Numbered from the stretch's first letter, positions 1 through 7,193 are shown. The stretch is 7,945 nucleotides of DNA from Bacteroidales bacterium (GCA_028684405.1 JAQUGA010000114.1:1-7945), one strand, 5' to 3'. The notes: generated by a model from the sequence alone, not told the origin. Translations and numbers: made by a program.

Positions 1-5
1 TTTTG

Positions 6-79
6 TCGGGGTGAGAAGACTCGAACTTCCGACCCCTTGCACCCCATGCAAGTACGCTAGCCAACTGCGCCACACCCCG
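6..79 (-). tRNA. tRNA-Pro with anticodon GGG
   Basis: This is a complete 74-nt cloverleaf read on the minus strand. The acceptor stem CGGGGTG pairs perfectly with CACCCCG, the discriminator base is A, and the C1-G72 pair fits proline tRNA. The D stem is GCGC/GCGT with a GG-containing loop, and the T arm is GGAAG-TTCGAGT-CTTCT. The anticodon stem CTTGC/GCAAG closes the loop ATGGGGT, so the anticodon is GGG, followed by the G37 typical of proline tRNAs; it would read CCC and CCU. The 3' CCA is not encoded (the sequence continues CAAAA), so it must be added after transcription. The gene lies 93 bp downstream of the MarR gene on the same strand. Confidence 0.96.
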
Positions 80-90
80 AACTGATAATA

Positions 91-104
91 AAGAACAAGT
101 TCTT
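91..104. repeat. Short inverted repeat in the tRNA leader
   Basis: AAGAAC-AA-GTTCTT is a perfect dyad with 6-nt arms, lying 11 bp upstream of the mature tRNA 5' end. As RNA it would give only about five stable pairs around a 4-nt loop, and no T-tract follows at once on the minus strand. It is therefore a poor terminator for the MarR gene. It might be a small leader hairpin trimmed off by RNase P, or chance in AT-rich sequence. Confidence 0.3.
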
Positions 105-115
105 ATTTTGAAATG

Positions 116-123
116 CAAATATA
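116..123 (-). promoter_or_regulatory. Candidate -7 promoter element for tRNA-Pro
   Basis: On the minus strand this reads TATATTTG, an exact match to the Bacteroidota -7 consensus TAnnTTTG. It would start transcription about 30 nt before the tRNA. No TTG is found at the expected 17-23 nt upstream, so the -33 element is weak or absent. The tRNA could instead be read through from parC and the MarR gene. Confidence 0.4.
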
Positions 124-172
124 CATTACTTTCTCAAAATAAAAAACTTTCGTTCATACTTTTTCATAAATA

Positions 173-796
173 TCAAAAAACATCATAATTTCCTTTGCCA
201 TATAAATCAGGGTTTCGTTCATAAATTTCTGTATGATACTGATTTATATTGTTTAAGATTTCCAATAATACATTTTTGTCTTCCAAAGGTATGTAGCCTA
301 GTTTTTCATCATCAATATTATGAAAGCGTTTTTGAATATCAGCCATCTCTTTTTTTCCTTTTGCACTAAGCTTCAATCTTTTTACTCGTTTATCCAATTT
401 GTCTTCCGATTCTTTTACAAAATCCAAATCAATCAAGCGCTTAATGATTTTTGTACCGGTTGTTAGCTCAATTATATTTTGAGCATAAACATCTGACTTT
501 GAAGGATTATCAAGCTTGTCGATGGTTAATAAGAAATTATATTCTTCCATCGATTTAACTTTAAAATCCTGAAAAAAGTGTTTGGTATATAGACGTTGAA
601 ATTTAGAGATTCTCGAAATTAAATTCAACAAATATACATTCAAATCTTTTTCGGATACCTTTTTTTCTTCAAGTGGATTGAGTGAAGCATTTTTATTCAT
701 CCATGCCGAAAACTTCTTTAACTCATCGCTTCCCGACTCGGAATAAAACTGATGATACAAACAAACCAACTCTACTACTTTTACACCGTCCATCAT
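173..796 (-). CDS. MarR-family winged-helix transcriptional regulator
   Basis: This 207-residue protein is recognised as MarR-family by its winged-helix core at about residues 55-155. A helix around 107-125 (IIELTTGTKIIKRLIDLDF) fits the recognition helix. The wing around 131-146 (DKLDKRVKRLKLSAKG) matches the family pattern of D-x-x-x-D-[KR]-R followed by a hydrophobic strand and L-[ST]-x-x-G. Flanking N- and C-terminal helices would form the dimer interface. Such proteins bind palindromic operators as dimers, often as repressors released by a small ligand; the ligand here cannot be read from sequence. It begins 18 bp after the parC stop, which suggests co-transcription. The frame opens with two consecutive ATGs, and I use the first. 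The gap holds ten consecutive A residues and no Shine-Dalgarno. The target is unknown, with autoregulation or control of neighbours possible. Confidence 0.88.
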   Translation of the reverse strand: MMDGVKVVELVCLYHQFYSESGSDELKKFSAWMNKNASLNPLEEKKVSEKDLNVYLLNLISRISKFQRLYTKHFFQDFKVKSMEEYNFLLTIDKLDNPSKSDVYAQNIIELTTGTKIIKRLIDLDFVKESEDKLDKRVKRLKLSAKGKKEMADIQKRFHNIDDEKLGYIPLEDKNVLLEILNNINQYHTEIYERNPDLYGKGNYDVF

Positions 797-814
797 ATAT
801 GTTTTTTTTTTAAA

Positions 815-3532
815 TTAATCTTCAAAAAGGGACATTTGAATGACATCGTCATCATCGTTTCCGTTTTGTTTTTTATCTCTATTTTGTAAAATATTCGTTT
901 TTTCGGGTTCCTTTTTCCATTTTTTCTCCATCTCTTCATCTATGTCTATACCATCTGTATTAGGAATATCCTCGTCCTCTTGTTCAACTTCAAGCTCTTC
1001 CTCTTCAATGTATTCCAAAGGTTCAATAAATTTTACTTTTGTAATCAAATTTTCTGGAATTCTTTTTCCTTTTGCTTTCGCACTCATAACATCCACAAAA
1101 TTTTCAACAGAAATTATTTCGGATGCAGACTCTCCTTTCTTGTTCTCAAAAACATATTCAATTTGTGGTCTGTGAGCTAAATCCATGTCAATAAATTGCA
1201 AATTGTCATCATCGGGCACAACAGAATTCAACTTATCATTTATTTCGGGCAGGAAACGTTTTACAAAAACTTTTCCGCTGTCTTTCTCTTTATGCAAAAC
1301 GCTGATTGGTTTCTCTTCGTTCAATTTTTCAATTTGCTTAAGTCCTGTATCATAATGATTTGACAAATCGAAAAGTGCTGTTTTATACGAACCATTTGAA
1401 TATAATGCCAAAATCCGGTCGTCTCCAATAAATTTGCCCAAATATTTCCCTCGTCCTTCGGTATTAAGTCGCATTACAATTTCATCAAACCAAACTTCAA
1501 TGGCCGATAAAGTTGAACTTCCTTTTTCGAGCAACTCGATTTTTTTGACTGGATTTTTGCTTAAAATATTTCCTTTTGAACCTCTACCTTTAATGGCTAA
1601 ATTGGCAAAATCATAATCGAACTTCAGAATTTTTAATTTTGGTTTCGGACGCAAAAGAACTCTTACAATTTCAGATTCTCCATTCGGATTGGCTGAAAAA
1701 TAGAGCACTTTCGATCCTTTTTTTCCTTTTGTCAAATCATATTCTTTGTCACGCGTCACTCCCAGCACAGCAAATCGTTTTACCATAGCAGCTCCCGTTG
1801 GACCATCGGAGTAGATCATATTGTAAATGGTTCTTTCATCATTGCGTTTAAAGACATCCACATGGATGATGTCTTTTCCGACAAATTTCTTGTCAGAAAC
1901 TTTTGTCACCAAAAAGTTTCCATCGGCACGAAAAACGATAATGTCATCAATATCAGAACAATCTAAAACATAGTCGTCTTTTCTCATTCCTGTGCCAATA
2001 AATCCTTCTTCTCTGTTTACATATAATTTCTGATTAGCAACAGCCACCATTTGGGCCTCAATGTTTTCAAAACTTCTAATTTCGGTTTTTCGCTCGCGAC
2101 CTTTACCGTGTTTTTTCTGAATTTGGCGATAATAATTAATGGTATAATCAATTAAATTATCCAAATGATTTTTCACCTCTTCTATTTCAAATTCAAGTCC
2201 TTTTATCAGTTCATCGGCTTTGAAACTATCAAATTTAGAAATTCTCTTAATTTTAATTTCCGTTAGACGAATGATATCGTCTCTTACAATTTCCCTAAAA
2301 AAGATATGTTTAAATGGTTCTAAACCAGCTTCTATAGCTTCTATTACGGCTTCCCATGTTTCGCACTCCTCAATATCGCGATAAATTCTATTCTCGATAA
2401 ATATTTTCTCCAAAGATGAATAATGCCATTGGTTTTCTAATTCCTGCAAACGGATTTCCAACTCCATTTTAACCAAATTAGTAGTATTTGCAACCGACTC
2501 TCTAAGCATATCCGAAACGCCCATAAAATTGGGTTTGCTATCTTTAATAACGCTAGCATTTGGCGAAATTGAGACTTCACAATCGGTAAAGGCATAGAGT
2601 GCATCAATGGTTTGGTCGGGCGATACACCGGGACTTAGATGTACCAATACTTCTACATTTGCAGCGGTATTATCATCAATTTTTCGAATTTTAATTTTTC
2701 CTTTTTCATTGGCCTGAATAATGGAATCAATCAATCCAGAAGTAGTCGTGCTAAAAGGAATTTCGTTGATAACCAAAGTTTTTTTATCCTGAATCGAAAT
2801 TTTTGCTCGAACTCGCACTCTTCCACCTTTAATTCCATCATTGTATCTCGACACGTCAATCATTCCACCCGTCAGAAAGTCGGGAAAAATCTCAAATGGT
2901 TTATTTTTGAGAATTGCAACTGAAGCATCAATAAGTTCATTAAAGTTATGCGGTAATATCTTAGAAGCTAGCACCACGGCAATTCCTTCGCTGCCCTGTG
3001 CCAACAATAATGGAAACTTTATAGGAAGTACAACCGGTTCTTTGTTTCGGCCATCATACGACGGCTTCCATTCGGTTGTTTTTGGATTAAAAACAACGTC
3101 TAAAGCAAATTTCGACAATCGGGCTTCTATGTATCTTGGTGCCGCAGCTCTATCGCCAGTATAAATATTTCCCCAGTTTCCCTGCTGATCAATAAGCAAT
3201 TCTTTTTGACCAATTTGCACCAATGCATCTCCAATTGAAGCATCTCCGTGAGGATGATACTTCATTGTGTTTCCAATTAGATTTGCAACTTTATTATAAC
3301 GTCCATCTTCCAACTCCCACATGGAATGTAAAATCCTTCGCTGAACCGGTTTCAATCCGTCTCTAATCTCGGGTACAGCTCTGTCCAGAATGGTATATGA
3401 AGCATATTCAATAAACCAATTCTCAAACATGCTTTGAACGTGCATTATCTTCTGCAATTCTTCTCCGTTCGAATAGGTTTCTTCGCTGATGTTCTCTTCT
3501 TCTTGATTTATATTTTCGTCCAACTCACTCAT
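815..3532 (-). CDS. parC: DNA topoisomerase IV subunit A (ParC)
   Basis: With ParE, this subunit forms topoisomerase IV, which unlinks replicated chromosomes and relaxes supercoils by passing one duplex through a double-strand break. The 905-residue protein has the type IIA breakage-reunion core at about residues 35-490. Tyr134, preceded by Arg133 in AAAPRYIEARLS, is the DNA-attaching catalytic tyrosine. The quinolone-determining loop is YHPHGDASIGD (92-102), with Ala98 at the GyrA Ser83 position and Asp102 at Asp87. Ile192 in KILPHN fits the intercalating DNA-bending wedge. The C-terminal beta-pinwheel (about 500-835) has only a degenerate GyrA-box-like stretch, KGRGSKG (648-654), and no QRRGGKG, which favours ParC over GyrA. 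An acidic low-complexity tail from about 842 ends in QMSLFED. At 187 a Val replaces a usually conserved Gly. The protein exceeds E. coli ParC (752 residues), which is usual for this phylum. parE is not adjacent. The first ATG leaves a roughly 30-residue charged leader before the core. Confidence 0.95.
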   Translation of the reverse strand: MSELDENINQEEENISEETYSNGEELQKIMHVQSMFENWFIEYASYTILDRAVPEIRDGLKPVQRRILHSMWELEDGRYNKVANLIGNTMKYHPHGDASIGDALVQIGQKELLIDQQGNWGNIYTGDRAAAPRYIEARLSKFALDVVFNPKTTEWKPSYDGRNKEPVVLPIKFPLLLAQGSEGIAVVLASKILPHNFNELIDASVAILKNKPFEIFPDFLTGGMIDVSRYNDGIKGGRVRVRAKISIQDKKTLVINEIPFSTTTSGLIDSIIQANEKGKIKIRKIDDNTAANVEVLVHLSPGVSPDQTIDALYAFTDCEVSISPNASVIKDSKPNFMGVSDMLRESVANTTNLVKMELEIRLQELENQWHYSSLEKIFIENRIYRDIEECETWEAVIEAIEAGLEPFKHIFFREIVRDDIIRLTEIKIKRISKFDSFKADELIKGLEFEIEEVKNHLDNLIDYTINYYRQIQKKHGKGRERKTEIRSFENIEAQMVAVANQKLYVNREEGFIGTGMRKDDYVLDCSDIDDIIVFRADGNFLVTKVSDKKFVGKDIIHVDVFKRNDERTIYNMIYSDGPTGAAMVKRFAVLGVTRDKEYDLTKGKKGSKVLYFSANPNGESEIVRVLLRPKPKLKILKFDYDFANLAIKGRGSKGNILSKNPVKKIELLEKGSSTLSAIEVWFDEIVMRLNTEGRGKYLGKFIGDDRILALYSNGSYKTALFDLSNHYDTGLKQIEKLNEEKPISVLHKEKDSGKVFVKRFLPEINDKLNSVVPDDDNLQFIDMDLAHRPQIEYVFENKKGESASEIISVENFVDVMSAKAKGKRIPENLITKVKFIEPLEYIEEEELEVEQEDEDIPNTDGIDIDEEMEKKWKKEPEKTNILQNRDKKQNGNDDDDVIQMSLFED
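824..838 (-). other. Possible sliding-clamp binding peptide at ParC C-terminus
   Basis: These codons encode QMSLF, ParC residues 899-903, followed only by Glu-Asp and the stop. The bacterial beta-clamp binding consensus is QL[SD]LF, and MutS carries the related QMSLL. The peptide sits at the end of an acidic, probably disordered tail (842-898), the usual placement for clamp-binding peptides. The resemblance is seen directly; clamp binding is inference. Confidence 0.45.
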
Positions 3533-3549
3533 CTTAATACTATTTACTA

Positions 3550-3557
3550 CAAAAGTA
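3550..3557 (-). promoter_or_regulatory. Candidate -7 promoter element for parC
   Basis: The minus strand reads TACTTTTG, matching TAnnTTTG exactly, 17 bp before the parC start. The leader would be only about 12 nt. No good TTG lies 17-23 nt upstream, so the -33 element is degenerate. A promoter in this gap is expected because the yidC terminator separates the two genes. Confidence 0.45.
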
Positions 3558-3714
3558 ATGTTTTAAAACCACTTTGGAATCAGTAGTTATAAAAAACAAT
3601 CAACAATGTAAGGTTAAAAACTATACTTTTAAACTATAAAATTTCTGACAAAAAAAAACAGAATTTTCATCTAAGTACAATTGTTTATAAAATAACACTT
3701 TTACGATACGAATT

Positions 3715-3745
3715 AAAAAAGAGGAACATTTTGCTCCTCTTTTTT
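3715..3745 (-). terminator. Intrinsic terminator of yidC
   Basis: On the minus strand the RNA forms GAGGAGCA - AAA - UGUUCCUC, an 8-bp stem with one G-U pair and a 3-nt loop, followed by six U and preceded by six A. It starts 10 bp after the yidC stop codon. On the plus strand the same stem carries an A-C mismatch, so the structure is better suited to minus-strand transcription. No plus-strand gene ends here. It should insulate parC from yidC transcription. Confidence 0.88.
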
Positions 3746-3754
3746 AAAACTATA

Positions 3755-5656
3755 TTATTTTTTATTTTTCTGTTGTTGCTGCTGAACTCTTTGTAATTCT
3801 TCTAGTTTTTTAGCCCAACTGGATTTTTTTACTGGTTTCAATTTGTTGGTTTCAATCTGTTTGCGAAGCTTATCTTCGTTTACGATAAATTTGAAAATAA
3901 ACATTTGCAAGAAAGTGATACAGTTTACCAAGAAATAGTAATAACTTAAACCAGATGCAAAATTATTAAAAATCCCCAAAAACATCACCGGCATCATGTA
4001 CATCATGATTTTCATGGCTTTCATATTTTGTCCACCAGTATTCATCATATCGTTGTTGATTTTTGTATAAAGCAATGTAGCTGCTGTCATTAAAATCGTA
4101 AACAAACTAACGTGGTCGCCATAAAATGGAATTGAGAAAGGCAAATCTAAAATTGAATCATACGAAGATAAATCTTCTGCCCATAAAAAAGACTTTTGTC
4201 TTAACTCATACGATGCTGGGAAGAAACGGAAAAGAGCCAACAGAATTGGAAGTTGCAGCAACATAGGAATACAACCTGCCATTGGATTTACACCTGCTTT
4301 TTTCTGCAAGTTCATAACCGCTTGCTGTTTTTTCATAGAATCTTCCGGCTTGGGAAATTTCTTCCCTAACTCTTCAATTTCAGGCTTTAATAATCGCATT
4401 TTAGCAGATGACAAATATGTTTTATAGGCAATGGGAAACAATACCAACTTGAGTAAAAATGTTAAAATTAAGATGATAATTCCATAATTTAAGCCGTAAT
4501 TTTCCAACCAGTTAAATATTGGAATAACAGCATATCGGTTTATCCAACTCATCACAAAAAAGCCCCATCCGAGAGGAATTTGACGCTCTAAGTCTAAATC
4601 ATAACTGCTTAATAAAGAGTATTTATTAGGACCAAAATACCATTTCATATCAAAACGACTATCGGTAAGAGAACTAATTGGAACCACTAAAATGGTATTC
4701 ATCTCTTTCAACAAGTCTTTGTTGTCTTTAATCTCTTTGGTTTCTACTTCTCCACTTTCAAAATAAGAATCAGCAATCAGAGTAGAACTAAAAAAATGCT
4801 GTTTGAAAGAGACCCACTTCAAACCGGTAGTAAACTCTTCTTTTTTGTATTTCGTTTCTGAAATATTGTTTACTTCTTCTGAGTCTTTCCAATATAAAGT
4901 AGTATTTTTCAATTCATTATCGTAGCTTTTTTCAACACGATTTATTTTCGAATTCCATTGCAATTCCATGGATGAAGTATTGTTTTGAATAACTCCATCC
5001 ATATTTACAACAGAAATACTAAAATCCGACATGTATTTATCTGCATAAATAGTATAGGCCATTTCAACATATCGTGCAGCATCTTTTAGGCTATCCGTTA
5101 AGTTAGGATACAAACGATACTGAATTGTAAGACTGTCATTTTCAGCAATTTTAAAATATGTTTTTGAAGGAACTTCATTATTAATCAAAACATCAAAATA
5201 CATTTTTCCTGTTTCAATCAACAGATTATTGGAAAAAAACGAAACTCCCATGTTTCCGTTCTCGCTGCTAAAAAGTATGAGAGGACGATCGTCAAAAGTT
5301 TTCAAATCTTTCATTTCTACCGAAGAAATTCTTCCTCCAAGATTTGAAAAAGAGAACTTAATAAATTCATTTTCAACTTCAATAAACTTCTCTTCGCCAA
5401 CTGAAGCTTGAGAAAAACTGCCAAATTGAGCCACATCTTGAATCTGTGTTGGAAGTGTGTCAGCAACTTTATTCGCAACTTCATTTTCCATTGCTATGAC
5501 TTCTTCGAGCATCGCTTTTTCTCTTCTGATTTGAGCCAAAGAGTCCTGTTCTAATCTCAGTGCTTCTTTTTCCTCCTCGCTTGGTGCATTCCAAAAACTA
5601 AATCCAATAAAAAGTAAAAAAATTAATACCAAGCCAATAACCGTGTTCTTATCCAT
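3755..5656 (-). CDS. yidC: Membrane protein insertase YidC
   Basis: YidC (Oxa1 family) inserts and folds inner-membrane proteins, alone or with SecYEG. The 633-residue protein has the Gram-negative layout. TM1 lies at about 5-21 and a large periplasmic beta domain at about 70-355. The conserved insertase core follows: an amphipathic helix near 365-385, TM2 about 390-410, TM3 about 458-478, TM4 about 515-532 and TM5 about 550-590, with the hallmark SGLSYYYFLVN (568-578). The cytoplasmic hairpin between TM2 and TM3 (411-457) contains AKMRLLKPEI. Lys403 sits where E. coli has the groove Arg366; I believe Lys is usual in this phylum. The tail (591-633) is strongly basic and ends in five Gln and KNKK, suited to ribosome contact. 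The gene has its own promoter and terminator. It lies outside the rpmH-rnpA-yidD cluster of Proteobacteria. The start gives a normal TM1, and no Shine-Dalgarno is present. Confidence 0.97.
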   Translation of the reverse strand: MDKNTVIGLVLIFLLFIGFSFWNAPSEEEKEALRLEQDSLAQIRREKAMLEEVIAMENEVANKVADTLPTQIQDVAQFGSFSQASVGEEKFIEVENEFIKFSFSNLGGRISSVEMKDLKTFDDRPLILFSSENGNMGVSFFSNNLLIETGKMYFDVLINNEVPSKTYFKIAENDSLTIQYRLYPNLTDSLKDAARYVEMAYTIYADKYMSDFSISVVNMDGVIQNNTSSMELQWNSKINRVEKSYDNELKNTTLYWKDSEEVNNISETKYKKEEFTTGLKWVSFKQHFFSSTLIADSYFESGEVETKEIKDNKDLLKEMNTILVVPISSLTDSRFDMKWYFGPNKYSLLSSYDLDLERQIPLGWGFFVMSWINRYAVIPIFNWLENYGLNYGIIILILTFLLKLVLFPIAYKTYLSSAKMRLLKPEIEELGKKFPKPEDSMKKQQAVMNLQKKAGVNPMAGCIPMLLQLPILLALFRFFPASYELRQKSFLWAEDLSSYDSILDLPFSIPFYGDHVSLFTILMTAATLLYTKINNDMMNTGGQNMKAMKIMMYMMPVMFLGIFNNFASGLSYYYFLVNCITFLQMFIFKFIVNEDKLRKQIETNKLKPVKKSSWAKKLEELQRVQQQQQKNKK

Positions 5657-5684
5657 TTTTTCTAGTTAAATTATAAAAATCGTG

Positions 5685-5715
5685 CAAATATAAGTTCAAA
5701 ATTTTAATTGCCAAA
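5685..5715 (-). promoter_or_regulatory. yidC promoter (Bacteroidota sigma-ABfr type)
   Basis: Read on the minus strand this is TTTG, then 19 bases, then TATATTTG. Both elements and the spacing match the Bacteroidota -33/-7 consensus (TTG-N17-23-TAnnTTTG). It lies between the lipoprotein gene stop and yidC and predicts a leader of roughly 20-25 nt. This is the best promoter in the window. A small dyad, TTGATAATCAA (5723-5733), sits just upstream of the -33 element, of unknown meaning. Confidence 0.75.
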
Positions 5716-5735
5716 TCTTTTGTTGATAATCAAGT

Positions 5736-6911
5736 TTATTTAACCTGTACTTTACGAATAGAAGATGAATTTTCATCAAAAACTGTTCTAAATGCCGAAG
5801 TAGGTAAATAATGTACGAAGCCAAATTGAGAAATTTTCTCGAAGTAATACTGTTGAATAGCTTCGCCACTTACCATAAAATAAATCTTGGTCTCTTCTGG
5901 AATTCGATAATAAATTCCTTTTTTAGAAGTCGATTTTATATGTTTAGAGACTAGGCTGTCAATTGAAGACGATGGTGCCATGGACTCAAACTGAATGGCA
6001 TATATTTCACTCTGAATGTCGTTGGCATCACAAATCCCTCTTGTGGTTGAGAATCCAAAAAGATTAACAGCTTCGTTTTTATTTTCGGCACTGGGCACCA
6101 CCAAAAACTGGTATTTACTCACCTCACTTAATTTTATTCCAGTAAAAAGCTCTAAATATTGATTTTCGGTTTTTTCCAACTCTTTGGTTAAAAACTCAAA
6201 TGCTTCTTTGCTGTATGGAACCTCTTGATAAGCACTCAATAGCTCGAAGCGTTTCATTCTAAATTTCAAGATATAATCGGCTGCCTCTTCCGCTCTTTGT
6301 TCTGGTGTTTTGGTAATTAAAGTTCGCTTAATTACTGGTTTCGACATCACAATAGTATCAAGTTTATAGGTTTCGTATACCGTATCAATTTGTTCAACCT
6401 GAGATGCATCAGCATAAAGCTTAAATAGATTTGGATAGGATTGGGCTTTCGTATTAATCTCAAACTCTTCTTTTTCAACAGGTTTTGGAATTTCATTCCG
6501 ATGATTAATAGAAATAAGATTTAAATGATCTCCCAATGAAAAACTACTGATTTTTCGTTTTTTAAAAACATTGTTTTTCTGCTTGGTTTTAATCAAATAA
6601 TATTGGGAAGTGTCAGGAAGTTGCATCGAACGAACTCGTATGTTTTTAATTTCGTATGATGTTTGATTATAGGCAATAACATTTTTCAAACCAAGCAGTT
6701 TATCAGCATGCTCGGCATAGGGTCCTTTAATATTAATGCTTTTCTCAACATCCACTTCTACCAACAATCCCGTTTGTGGAATATTGTAAATCAAACCATT
6801 GTCTACTTTTTGATTGTTTAATGAATTCAAATGATACACACGAAACTTTGAACATGATGAAATTAAAACAATACTGACTAACAGTGGAATAAATAGCAAT
6901 CGATTCTTCAT
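5736..6911 (-). CDS. DUF4831 family lipoprotein
   Basis: This 391-residue protein resembles the DUF4831 family of Bacteroidota, whose function is unknown. The resemblance rests on a conserved N-terminal block (GLIYNIPQTGLLVEVDVEKS, 39-58, then GPYAEHADKLLGL), a central helical stretch (about 203-227, TPEQRAEEAADYILKFRMKR) and a C-terminal strand-rich block (332-370, GIYYRIPEETKIYF onward). The N-terminus is a lipoprotein signal: a KNR start, a hydrophobic core and the lipobox ISSC with Cys20 as lipidation site. Residues after Cys20 (SKFRV) lack the acidic surface-export signal seen in phylum lipoproteins, so a periplasm-facing anchor is more likely. The first ATG fits the signal peptide. The gene lies 79 bp upstream of yidC on the same strand, but yidC has its own promoter, so a functional link is unproven. 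I assign no biochemical role. Confidence 0.85.
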   Translation of the reverse strand: MKNRLLFIPLLVSIVLISSCSKFRVYHLNSLNNQKVDNGLIYNIPQTGLLVEVDVEKSINIKGPYAEHADKLLGLKNVIAYNQTSYEIKNIRVRSMQLPDTSQYYLIKTKQKNNVFKKRKISSFSLGDHLNLISINHRNEIPKPVEKEEFEINTKAQSYPNLFKLYADASQVEQIDTVYETYKLDTIVMSKPVIKRTLITKTPEQRAEEAADYILKFRMKRFELLSAYQEVPYSKEAFEFLTKELEKTENQYLELFTGIKLSEVSKYQFLVVPSAENKNEAVNLFGFSTTRGICDANDIQSEIYAIQFESMAPSSSIDSLVSKHIKSTSKKGIYYRIPEETKIYFMVSGEAIQQYYFEKISQFGFVHYLPTSAFRTVFDENSSSIRKVQVK

Positions 6912-6925
6912 TCTCTTTTTTTTAG

Positions 6926-6933
6926 CAAAAATA
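6926..6933 (-). promoter_or_regulatory. Candidate -7 promoter element for the DUF4831 gene
   Basis: The minus strand reads TATTTTTG, an exact TAnnTTTG match, 14 bp before the start codon. The upstream partner is weak: a TTTTTC run about 18 nt away in place of TTG. The leader would be around 10 nt. Confidence 0.45.
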
Positions 6934-7010
6934 CATTTTTTTAAGCGAGTTGAAAAATTATACTTTTAAAATTTCATAATAAATAAAAGATGTATATTTC
7001 AACAAATCTT

Positions 7011-7039
7011 TTTGTATATCTAAAAAAGAATTATATTTG
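7011..7039 (+). promoter_or_regulatory. Promoter candidate for the TPR protein gene
   Basis: TTTG at 7011-7014 and TATATTTG at 7032-7039, separated by 17 bases, match the Bacteroidota -33/-7 consensus on the plus strand. Transcription would start near 7045, giving a leader of about 150 nt before the ATG at 7194. That is long next to the 10-25 nt leaders predicted elsewhere in this window. The 282-bp divergent gap (6912-7193) holds this promoter, the opposing lipoprotein-gene promoter and the dyad at 7059-7075; I saw no small ORF or known RNA family in it. Confidence 0.6.
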
Positions 7040-7058
7040 AACTTTTAATAATACATCA

Positions 7059-7075
7059 AAGGTTTTGAAAACCTT
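7059..7075 (+). promoter_or_regulatory. Near-perfect dyad in the TPR gene leader
   Basis: AAGGTTTT-G-AAAACCTT has 8-nt arms around a single central base. It starts 20 bp after the predicted -7 element and about 120 bp before the start codon. As RNA it can fold into a 7-bp hairpin with loop UGA; as DNA it could be an operator for a dimeric regulator. No U-tract follows, so it is not a typical terminator. Confidence 0.45.
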
Positions 7076-7193
7076 ATTTAACAGGATCTTACAGACATTT
7101 CATTGCTTTTAATGCAAATTAACAATCATAAAAATGGAATCAAACAATTACATCGAGTTTCCTTGAATTATCAGTTTAATTAAAACTATAAAC

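Noticed and set aside
802..811. Ten-base homopolymer T run before the MarR start as a phase-variation or slippage switch
   Set aside because: It is outside the coding frame and not placed between promoter elements; similar A-rich leaders precede other genes here.
840..1175. Plus-strand open frame opposite the parC 3' end, rich in Ser and Phe
   Set aside because: It is antisense to the acidic ParC tail; its composition simply mirrors GAA/GAT codons. It has no promoter or recognisable domain.
2639..3164. Overlapping plus-strand open frames opposite the parC core
   Set aside because: They lie fully inside well-supported minus-strand parC, overlap each other in different frames and resemble no protein family.
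3239..3241. Ala98 at the quinolone-resistance Ser position of ParC
   Set aside because: As I recall, HGDAS is the usual ParC sequence in Bacteroidota, so it should not be read as an acquired resistance mutation.
815..3532. Calling this gene gyrA
   Set aside because: There is no QRRGGKG GyrA box and the C-terminal domain resembles phylum ParC, although the catalytic core alone cannot separate the two.
3767..3790. CAG/CAA repeat encoding five Gln at the YidC C-terminus as a phase-variable tract
   Set aside because: It is a short trinucleotide run with mixed codons; length change would stay in frame and only alter a flexible tail.
5229..5411. Plus-strand 60-residue open frame opposite yidC
   Set aside because: It is a shadow of the YidC periplasmic domain with no independent evidence.
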